Assembly: GCA_963575645.1 (NCBI GenBank)
Contig: OY754476.1
Span: 6,448,001 to 6,512,000 of the forward strand
From: Xanthostigma xanthostigma
Taxonomy: Eukaryota > Arthropoda > Insecta > Raphidioptera > Raphidiidae
Length of the DNA stretch: 64,000 nt
Reading direction: 5' to 3'
In this document: one piece after another, positions 53,516-64,000 of the stretch
Layout of the letters: each line of letters begins with the position of its first letter
Numbering within the stretch: position 1 is the stretch's first letter
Made by a program: the position numbers and the translations under genes
Notes under the pieces: generated by a model
Told to the model about the DNA's origin: nothing
What the model saw: the letters and a program-made list of their open reading frames with translations, nothing else
The model's database searches: none

Positions 53516-56500
53516 CGTTACTATTAAGCATATCTAAAAAAATTATATATTTTGCCAAATATCGCAAAACGTTCATGTTTTCATATGCGTTTTGCAAAAA
53601 AGCAACTTTTTAAGACACTAAGCGACTTTTGGACCGTTCTATACTAACCGAACTTATAGAAAATTTCAAGCTGAATCGATTCCGACAATCCACAACCTTG
53701 TATAACTTTTAGTTTCAGTTCAGAGATATTAGCGTTTATTTATTTTATTTGAGAAAAATTTTAAAGCGCCGTAACTCTTAAACGACTAATGATACAGATG
53801 TGGGAGTGGCCGGAATCGATTCAGCGCAACTTTTTACATAAGAATAACCTCAGTTGTAAGTCGTATGAGAACATTATGACAGTGATTTTTGTGTTTTTTT
53901 AAAATCGAAAAAAGTAAGAAGGGGGTACCCTTCTTACAAAATTGAAAAATTTTTGAAAAATAGATTCGTTTGATATTATGCATACTTATAGAGAAAGTCA
54001 TTCTGAATCGATTCCGACCACCCGCAGCCTTGTATCTCTTTTGGTTTCGGAGATATAGCCATTTTAAAGTGTTTAAATTTTTTTACACTTTAAACCGTCA
54101 TAGCGTCTAAACTAACAGAGATACGAATGTGCGCTTGGTCCCATTCGATTCAGCGTACTTTTTTCTATAAGACACGTTACTATTAAGCATATCTAAAAAA
54201 ATTATATATTTTGCCAAATATCGCAAAACGTTCATGTTTTCATATGCGTTTTGCAAAAAAGCAACTTTTTAAGACACTAAGCGACTTTTGGACCGTTCTA
54301 TACTAACCGAACTTATAGAAAATTTCAAGCTGAATCGATTCCGACAATCCACAACCTTGTATAACTTTTAGTTTCAGAGATATTAGCGTTTATTTATTTT
54401 ATTTGAGAAAAATTTTAAAGCGCCGTAAGTCTTAAACGACTAATGATACAGATGTGGGAGTGGCCGGAATCGATTCAGCGCAACTTTTTACATAAGAATA
54501 ACCTCAGTTGTAAGTCGTATGAGAACATTATGACAGTGATTTTTGTGTTTTTTTAAAATCGAAAAAAGTAAGAAGGGGGTACCCTTCTTACAAAATTGAA
54601 AAATTTTTGAAAAATAGATTCGCTTGATATTATGCATACTTATAGAGAAAGTCATTCTGAATCGATTCCGACCACCCGCAGCCTTGTATCTCTTTTGGTT
54701 TCGGAGATATAGCCATTTTAAAGTGTTTAAATTTTTTTACACTTTAAACCGTCATAGCGTCTAAACTAACAGAGATACGAATGTGCGCTTGGTCCCATTC
54801 GATTCAGCGTACTTTTTTCTATAAGACACGTTACTATTAAGCATATCTAAAAAAATTATATATTTTGCCAAATATCGCAAAACGTTCATGTTTTCATATG
54901 CGTTTTGCAAAAAAGCAACTTTTTAAGACACTAAGCGACTTTTGGACCGTTCTATACTAACCGAACTTATAGAAAATTTCAAGCTGAATCGTTTCCTACA
55001 ATCCACAACCTTGTATCACTTTTAGTTTCAGAGATATTAGCGTTTATTTATTTTATTTGAGAAAAATTTTAAAGCGCCGTAACTCTTAAACGACTAATGA
55101 TACAGATGTGGGAGTGGCCGGAATCGATTCAGCGCAACTTTTTACATAAGAATAACCTCAGTTGTAAGTCGTATGAGAACATTATGACAGTGATTTTTGT
55201 GTTTTTTTAAAATCGAAAAAAGTAAGAAGGGGGTACCCTTCTTACAAAATTGAAAAATTTTTGAAAAATAGATTCGTTTGATATTATGCATACTTATAGA
55301 GAAAGTCATTCTGAATCGATTCCGACCACCCGCAGCCTTGTATCTCTTTTGGTTTCGGAGATATAGCCATTTTAAAGTGTTTAAATTTGTTTACACTTTA
55401 AACCGTCATAGCGTCTAAACTAACAGAGATACGAATGTGCGCTTGGTCCCATTCGATTCAGCGTACTTTTTTCTATAAGACACGTTACTATTAAGCATAT
55501 CTAAAAAAATTATATATTTTGCCAAATATCGCAAAACGTTCATGTTTTCATATGCGTTTTGCAAAAAAGCAACTTTTTAAGACACTAAGCGACTTTTGGA
55601 CCGTTCTATACTAACCGAACTTATAGAAAATTTCAAGCTGAATCGATTCCGACAATCCACAACCTTGTATAACTTTTAGTTTCAGAGATATTAGCGTTTA
55701 TTTATTTTATTTGAGAAAAATTTTAAAGCGCCGTAACTCTTAAACGACTAATGATACAGATGTGGGAGTGGCCGGAATCGATTCAGCGCAACTTTTTACA
55801 TAAGAATAACCTCAGTTGTAAGTCGTATGAGAACATTATGACAGTGATTTTTGTGTTTTTTTAAAATCGAAAAAAGTAAGAAGGGGGTACCCTTCTTACA
55901 AAATTGAAAAATTTTTGAAAAATAGATTCGTTTGACATTATGCATACTTATAGAGAAAGTCATTCTGAATCGATTCCGACCACCCGCAGCCTTGTATCTC
56001 TTTTGGTTTCGGAGATATAGCCATTTTAAAGTGTTTAAATTTGTTTACACTTTAAACCGTCATAGCGTCTAAACTAACAGAGATACGAATGTGCGCTTGG
56101 TCCCATTCGATTCAGCGTACTTTTTTCTATAAGACACGTTACTATTAAGCATATCTAAAAAAATTATATATTTTGCCAAATATCGCAAAACGTTCATGTT
56201 TTCATATGCGTTTTGCAAAAAAGCAACTTTTTAAGACACTAAGCGACTTTTGGACCGTTCTATACTAACCGAACTTATAGAAAATTTCAAGCTGAATCGA
56301 TTCCGACAATCCACAACCTTGTATAACTTTTAGTTTCAGAGATATTAGCGTTTATTTATTTTATTTGAGAAAAATTTTAAAGCGCCGTAACTCTTAAACG
56401 ACTAATGATACAGATGTGGGAGTGGCCGGAATCGATTCAGCGCAACTTTTTACATAAGAATAACCTCAGTTGTAAGTCGTATGAGAACATTATGACAGTG

Positions 56501-57444
56501 ATTTTTGTGTTTTTTTAAAATCGAAAAAAGTAAGAAGGGGGTACCCTTCTTACAAAATTGAAAAATTTTTGAAAAATAGATTCGTTTGATATTATGCATA
56601 CTTATAGAGAAAGTCATTCTGAATCGATTCCGACCACCCGCAGCCTTGTATCTCTTTTGGTTTCGGAGATATAGCCATTTTAAAGTGTTTAAATTTTTTT
56701 ACACTTTAAACCGTCATAGCGTCTAAACTAACAGAGATACGAATGTGCGCTTGGTCCCATTCGATTCAGCGTACTTTTTTCTATAAGACACGTTACTATT
56801 AAGCATATCTAAAAAAATTATATATTTTGCCAAATATCGCAAAACGTTCATGTTTTCATATGCGTTTTGCAAAAAAGCAACTTTTTATGACACTAAGCGA
56901 CTTTTGGACCGTTCTATACTAACCGAACTTATAGAAAATTTCAAGCTGAATCGATTCCGACAATCCACAACCTTGTATAACTTTTAGTTTCAGAGATATT
57001 AGCGTTTATTTATTTTATTTGAGAAAAATTTTAAAGCGCCGTAAGTCTTAAACGACTAATGATACAGATGTGGGAGTGGCCGGAATCGATTCAGCGCAAC
57101 TTTTTACATAAGAATAACCTCAGTTGTAAGTCGTATGAGAACATTATGACAGTGATTTTTGTGTTTTTTTAAAATCGAAAAAAGTAAGAAGGGGGTACCC
57201 TTCTTACAAAATTGAAAATTTTTTGAAAAATAGATTCGTTTGATATTATGCATACTTATAGAGAAAGTCATTCTGAATCGATTCCGACCACCCGCAGCCT
57301 TGTATCTCTTTTGGTTTCGGAGATATAGCCATTTTAAAGTGTTTAAATTTTTTTACACTTTAAACCGTCATAGCGTCTAAACTAACAGAGATACGAATGT
57401 GCGCTTGGTCCCATTCGATTCAGCGTACTTTTTTCTATAAGACA
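53516..57444. repeat. Six-monomer block, repeated at a 7-monomer offset (copy 2)
   Basis: Units 81-86 repeat the variant order of units 74-79. Unit 86 has a private gaaaaTtttttg not found in unit 79. Units 90-91 (59407 and 60061) carry taaGtctt with attcgCttg followed by gtttcctac with aatttGttta, a third and partial copy, eight units after units 82-83. The region from about 42 to 61 kb therefore shows several rounds of multi-unit exchange. Confidence 0.85.
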
Positions 57445-60400
57445 CGTTACTATTAAGCATATCTAAAAAAATTATATATTTTGCCAAATATCGCAAAACG
57501 TTCATGTTTTCATATGCGTTTTGCAAAAAAGCAACTTTTTAAGACACTAAGCGACTTTTGGACCGTTCTATACTAACCGAACTTATAGAAAATTTCAAGC
57601 TGAATCGTTTCCTACAATCCACAACCTTGTATCACTTTTAGTTTCAGAGATATTAGCGTTTATTTATTTTATTTGAGAAAAATTTTAAAGCGCCGTAACT
57701 CTTAAACGACTAATGATACAGATGTGGGAGTGGCCGGAATCGATTCAGCGCAACTTTTTACATAAGAATAACCTCAGTTGTAAGTCGTATGAGAACATTA
57801 TGACAGTGATTTTTGTGTTTTTTTAAAATCGAAAAAAGTAAGAAGGGGGTACCCTTCTTACAAAATTGAAAAATTTTTGAAAAATAGATTCGTTTGATAT
57901 TATGCATACTTATAGAGAAAGTCATTCTGAATCGATTCCGACCACCCGCAGCCTTGTATCTCTTTTGGTTTCGGAGATATAGCCATTTTAAAGTGTTTAA
58001 ATTTGTTTACACTTTAAACCGTCATAGCGTCTAAACTAACAGAGATACGAATGTGCGCTTGGTCCCATTCGATTCAGCGTACTTTTTTCTATAAGACACG
58101 TTACTATTAAGCATATCTAAAAAAATTATATATTTTGCCAAATATCGCAAAACGTTCATGTTTTCATATGCGTTTTGCAAAAAAGCAACTTTTTAAGACA
58201 CTAAGCGACTTTTGGACCGTTCTATACTAACCGAACTTATAGAAAATTTCAAGCTGAATCGATTCCGACAATCCACAACCTTGTATCACTTTTAGTTTCA
58301 GAGATATTAGCGTTTATTTATTTTATTTGAGAAAAATTTTAAAGCGCCGTAACTCTTAAACGACTAATGATACAGATGTGGGAGTGGCCGGAATCGATTC
58401 AGCGCAACTTTTTACATAAGAATAACCTCAGTTGTAAGTCGTATGAGAACATTATGACAGTGATTTTTGTGTTTTTTTAAAATCGAAAAAAGTAAGAAGG
58501 GGGTACCCTTCTTACAAAATTGAAAAATTTTTGAAAAATAGATTCGTTTGATATTATGCATACTTATAGAGAAAGTCATTCTGAATCGATTCCGACCACC
58601 CGCAGCCTTGTATCTCTTTTGGTTTCGGAGATATAGCCATTTTAAAGTGTTTAAATTTGTTTACACTTTAAACCGTCATAGCGTCTAAACTAACAGAGAT
58701 ACGAATGTGCGCTTGGTCCCATTCGATTCAGCGTACTTTTTTCTATAAGACACGTTACTATTAAGCATATCTAAAAAAATTATATATTTTGCCAAATATC
58801 GCAAAACGTTCATGTTTTCATATGCGTTTTGCAAAAAAGCAACTTTTTAAGACACTAAGCGACTTTTGGACCGTTCTATACTAACCGAACTTATAGAAAA
58901 TTTCAAGCTGAATCGATTCCGACAATCCACAACCTTGTATAACTTTTAGTTTCAGAGATATTAGCGTTTATTTATTTTATTTGAGAAAAATTTTAAAGCG
59001 CCGTAACTCTTAAACGACTAATGATACAGATGTGGGAGTGGCCGGAATCGATTCAGCGCAACTTTTTACATAAGAATAACCTCAGTTGTAAGTCGTATGA
59101 GAACATTATGACAGTGATTTTTGTGTTTTTTTAAAATCGAAAAAAGTAAGAAGGGGGTACCCTTCTTACAAAATTGAAAAATTTTTGAAAAATAGATTCG
59201 TTTGATATTATGCATACTTATAGAGAAAGTCATTCTGAATCGATTCCGACCACCCGCAGCCTTGTATCTCTTTTGGTTTCGGAGATATAGCCATTTTAAA
59301 GTGTTTAAATTTTTTTACACTTTAAACCGTCATAGCGTCTAAACTAACAGAGATACGAATGTGCGCTTGGTCCCATTCGATTCAGCGTACTTTTTTCTAT
59401 AAGACACGTTACTATTAAGCATATCTAAAAAAATTATATATTTTGCCAAATATCGCAAAACGTTCATGTTTTCATATGCGTTTTGCAAAAAAGCAACTTT
59501 TTAAGACACTAAGCGACTTTTGGACCGTTCTATACTAACCGAACTTATAGAAAATTTCAAGCTGAATCGATTCCGACAATCCACAACCTTGTATAACTTT
59601 TAGTTTCAGAGATATTAGCGTTTATTTATTTTATTTGAGAAAAATTTTAAAGCGCCGTAAGTCTTAAACGACTAATGATACAGATGTGGGAGTGGCCGGA
59701 ATCGATTCAGCGCAACTTTTTACATAAGAATAACCTCAGTTGTAAGTCGTATGAGAACATTATGACAGTGATTTTTGTGTTTTTTTAAAATCGAAAAAAG
59801 TAAGAAGGGGGTACCCTTCTTACAAAATTGAAAAATTTTTGAAAAATAGATTCGCTTGATATTATGCATACTTATAGAGAAAGTCATTCTGAATCGATTC
59901 CGACCACCCGCAGCCTTGTATCTCTTTTGGTTTCGGAGATATAGCCATTTTAAAGTGTTTAAATTTTTTTACACTTTAAACCGTCATAGCGTCTAAACTA
60001 ACAGAGATACGAATGTGCGCTTGGTCCCATTCGATTCAGCGTACTTTTTTCTATAAGACACGTTACTATTAAGCATATCTAAAAAAATTATATATTTTGC
60101 CAAATATCGCAAAACGTTCATGTTTTCATATGCGTTTTGCAAAAAAGCAACTTTTTAAGACACTAAGCGACTTTTGGACCGTTCTATACTAACCGAACTT
60201 ATAGAAAATTTCAAGCTGAATCGTTTCCTACAATCCACAACCTTGTATCACTTTTAGTTTCAGAGATATTAGCGTTTATTTATTTTATTTGAGAAAAATT
60301 TTAAAGCGCCGTAACTCTTAAACGACTAATGATACAGATGTGGGAGTGGCCGGAATCGATTCAGCGCAACTTTTTACATAAGAATAACCTCAGTTGTAAG

Positions 60401-63400
60401 TCGTATGAGAACATTATGACAGTGATTTTTGTGTTTTTTTAAAATCGAAAAAAGTAAGAAGGGGGTACCCTTCTTACAAAATTGAAAAATTTTTGAAAAA
60501 TAGATTCGTTTGATATTATGCATACTTATAGAGAAAGTCATTCTGAATCGATTCCGACCACCCGCAGCCTTGTATCTCTTTTGGTTTCGGAGATATAGCC
60601 ATTTTAAAGTGTTTAAATTTGTTTACACTTTAAACCGTCATAGCGTCTAAACTAACAGAGATACGAATGTGCGCTTGGTCCCATTCGATTCAGCGTACTT
60701 TTTTCTATAAGACACGTTACTATTAAGCATATCTAAAAAAATTATATATTTTGCCAAATATCGCAAAACGTTCATGTTTTCATATGCGTTTTGCAAAAAA
60801 GCAACTTTTTAAGACACTAAGCGACTTTTGGACCGTTCTATACTAACCGAACTTATAGAAAATTTCAAGCTGAATCGATTCCGACAATCCACAACCTTGT
60901 ATAACTTTTAGTTTCAGAGATATTAGCGTTTATTTATTTTATTTGAGAAAAATTTTAAAGCGCCGTAACTCTTAAACGACTAATGATACAGATGTGGGAG
61001 TGGCCGGAATCGATTCAGCGCAACTTTTTACATAAGAATAACCTCAGTTGTAAGTCGTATGAGAACATTATGACAGTGATTTTTGTGTTTTTTTAAAATC
61101 GAAAAAAGTAAGAAGGGGGTACCCTTCTTACAAAATTGAAAAATTTTTGAAAAATAGATTCGTTTGATATAATGCATACTTATAGAGAAAGTCATTCTGA
61201 ATCGATTCCGACCACCCGCAGCCTTGTATCTCTTTTGGTTTCGGAGATATAGCCATTTTAAAGTGTTTAAATTTTTTTACACTTTAAACCGTCATAGCGT
61301 CTAAACTAACAGAGATACGAATGTGCGCTTGGTCCCATTCGATTCAGCGTACTTTTTTCTATAAGACACGTTACTATTAAGCATATCTAAAAAAATTATA
61401 TATTTTGCCAAATATCGCAAAACGTTCGTGTTTTCATATGCGTTTTGCAAAAAAGCAACTTTTTAAGACACTAAGCGACTTTTGGACCGTTCTATACTAA
61501 CCGAACTTATAGAAAATTTCAAGCTGAATCGATTCCGACAATCCACAACCTTGTATCACTTTTAGTTTCAGAGATATTAGCGTTTATTTATTTTATTTGA
61601 GAAAAATTTTAAAGCGCCGTAACTCTTAAACGACTAATGATACAGATGTGGGAGTGGCCGGAATCGATTCAGCGCAACTTTTTACATAAGAATAACCTCA
61701 GTTGTAAGTCGTATGAGAACATTATGACAGTGATTTTTGTGTTTTTTTAAAATTGAAAAAAGTAAGAAGGGGGTACCCTTCTTACAAAATTGAAAAATTT
61801 TTGAAAAATAGATTCGTTTGATATTATGCATACTTATAGAGAAAGTCATTCTGAATCGATTCCGACCACCCGCAGCCTTGTATCTCTTTTGGTTTCGGAG
61901 ATATAGCCATTTTAAAGTGTTTAAATTTTTTTACACTTTAAACCGTCATAGCGTCTAAACTAACAGAGATACGAATGTGCGCTTGGTCCCATTCGATTCA
62001 GCGTACTTTTTTCTATAAGACACGTTACTATTAAGCATATCTAAAAAAATTATATATTTTGCCAAATATCGCAAAACGTTCATGTTTTCATATGCGTTTT
62101 GCAAAAAAGCAACTTTTTAAGACACTAAGCGACTTTTGGACCGTTCTATACTAACCGAACTTATAGAAAATTTCAAGCTGAATCGATTCCGACAATCCAC
62201 AACCTTGTATCACTTTTAGTTTCAGAGATATTAGCGTTTATTTATTTTATTTGAGAAAAATTTTAAAGCGCCGTAACTCTTAAACGACTAATGATACAGA
62301 TGTGGGAGTGGCCGGAATCGATTCAGCGCAACTTTTTACATAAGAATAACCTCAGTTGTAAGTCGTATGAGAACATTATGACAGTGATTTTTGTGTTTTT
62401 TTAAAATCGAAAAAAGTAAGAAGGGGGTACCCTTCTTACAAAATTGAAAAATTTTTGAAAAATAGATTCGTTTGATATTATGCATACTTATAGAGAAAGT
62501 CATTCTGAATCGATTCCGACCACCCGCAGCCTTGTATCTCTTTTGGTTTCGGAGATATAGCCATTTTAAAGTGTTTAAATTTGTTTACACTTTAAACCGT
62601 CATAGCGTCTAAACTAACAGAGATACGAATGTGCGCTTGGTCCCATTCGATTCAGCGTACTTTTTTCTATAAGACACGTTACTATTAAGCATATCTAAAA
62701 AAATTATATATTTTGCCAAATATCGCAAAACGTTCATGATTTCATATGCGTTTTGCAAAAAAGCAACTTTTTAAGACACTAAGCGACTTTTGGACCGTTC
62801 TATACTAACTGAACTTATAGAAAATTTCAAGCTGAATCGATTCCGACAATCCACAACCTTGTATCACTTTTAGTTTCAGAGATATTAGCGTTTATTTATT
62901 TTATTTGAGAAAAATTTTAAAGCGCCGTAACTCTTAAACGACTAATGATACAGATGTGGGAGTGGCCGGAATCGATTCAGCGCAACTTTTTACATAAGAA
63001 TAACCTCAGTTGTAAGTCGTATGAGAACATTATGACAGTGATTTTTGTGTTTTTTTAAAATCGAAAAAAGTAAGAAGGGGGTACCCTTCTTACAAAATTG
63101 AAAAATTTTTGAAAAATAGATTCGTTTGATATTATGCATACTTATAGAGAAAGTCATTCTGAATCGATTCCGACCACCCGCAGCCTTGTATCTCTTTTGG
63201 TTTCGGAGATATAGCCATTTTAAAGTGTTTAAATTTTTTTACACTTTAAACCGTCATAGCGTCTAAACTAACAGAGATACGAATGTGCGCTTGGTCCCAT
63301 TCGATTCAGCGTACTTTTTTCTATAAGACACGTTACTATTAAGCATATCTAAAAAAATTATATATTTTGCCAAATATCGCAAAACGTTCATGTTTTCATA

Positions 63401-64000
63401 TGCGTTTTGCAAAAAAGCAACTTTTTAAGACACTAAGCGACTTTTGGACCGTTCTATACTAACCGAACTTATAGAAAATTTCAAGCTGAATCGATTCCGA
63501 CAATCCACAACCTTGTATCACTTTTAGTTTCAGAGATATTAGCGTTTATTTATTTTATTTGAGAAAAATTTTAAAGCGCCGTAACTCTTAAACGACTAAT
63601 GATACAGATGTGGGAGTGGCCGGAATCGATTCAGCGCAACTTTTTACATAAGAATAACCTCAGTTGTAAGTCGTATGAGAACATTATGACAGTGATTTTT
63701 GTGTTTTTTTAAAATCGAAAAAAGTAAGAAGGGGGTACCCTTCTTACAAAATTGAAAAATTTTTGAAAAATAGATTCGTTTGATATTATGCATACTTATA
63801 GAGAAAGTCATTCTGAATCGATTCCGACCACCCGCAGCCTTGTATCTCTTTTGGTTTCGGAGATATAGCCATTTTAAAGTGTTTAAATTTTTTTACACTT
63901 TAAACCGTCATAGCGTCTAAACTAACAGAGATACGAATGTGCGCTTGGTCCCATTCGATTCAGCGTACTTTTTTCTATAAGACACGTTACTATTAAGCAT

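Larger units (their letters stand above)
24644..64000. repeat. 654-bp satellite array, right block
   Basis: The same satellite resumes in exact phase after the insertion. Subtracting 1,170 bp (element plus one 8-bp duplication) restores unit 36 to 654 bp. From 24714 there are 60 complete units, then 16 bp of another at 63985-64000. Net length change over the 60 units is +31 bp, fully accounted for by six 5-bp duplications, one 4-bp insertion and three single-base deletions. Variants frequent here but rare or absent on the left include gatatTatg, aatttGttta, gtttcctac for gattccgac, taaGtctt for taaCtctt, and cattCtaaag. The array continues beyond the right edge. Confidence 0.98.

Noticed and set aside
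1..64000. rDNA, histone or other coding tandem array
   Set aside because: No long open frame and no rRNA-like conserved segments occur in the 654-bp unit.

Overview
This window is almost entirely one satellite DNA array. A 654-bp monomer is repeated head to tail from the first base to the last: 96 complete copies plus 16 bp of the next. One mobile-element insertion of 1,162 bp, at 23482-24643, interrupts it. No intact protein-coding gene is visible; the satellite carries no substantial open frame on either strand. The eukaryotic repeat types (satellite, hAT transposon with 8-bp target duplication, tRNA-like SINE-type retroposon) point to an animal nucleus, most plausibly an arthropod, in centromeric, pericentromeric or other heterochromatin. 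The sequence alone does not identify the species.

The monomer has a layered internal structure. Its halves are diverged copies about 327 bp apart. Each half is an imperfect inverted repeat, so the monomer holds four related modules of about 76 bp in the order + - + -, each built around the palindrome GAATCGATTC or a close variant. The axes between modules are nearly evenly spaced (about 163-164 bp). Three of the four inter-module spacers carry a separate 8-10 bp hairpin at or near the axis.

The array is also organised above the monomer. Shared variants show a 4-mer higher-order repeat (about 1963-9156), a run of three sister monomers (13735-15696), a 2-mer repeat (15697-18312), an adjacent sister pair (29947-31254), a 3-mer repeat (34525-38458), an 11-monomer-offset duplication (about 32.5-34.5 kb and 39.8-41.7 kb) and a 7-monomer-offset duplication (48933-52861 and 53516-57444). 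The first 34 monomers are each spaced exactly 654 bp apart. Single-base deletions, a 4-bp insertion and the transposon cluster at 22.2-27.4 kb. A 5-bp duplication recurs six times in the right half.

The insertion is a nest of three layers. A hAT-type element (terminal inverted repeats starting CAGTGRTTCTCAACCT, duplicated target GTCTAAAC) sits in the satellite and keeps a broken 3' end of a hAT transposase gene on the minus strand. A 494-bp tRNA-like retroposon sits inside the hAT element, flanked by a 13-bp direct repeat; it is rearranged into inverted, inverted and forward copies and would form a long hairpin if transcribed.

I found no evidence of a new protein-based system. The most notable observations are the fourfold alternating-orientation monomer with evenly spaced dyads, the mosaic record of recombination in the array, and the three-layer nested insertion.
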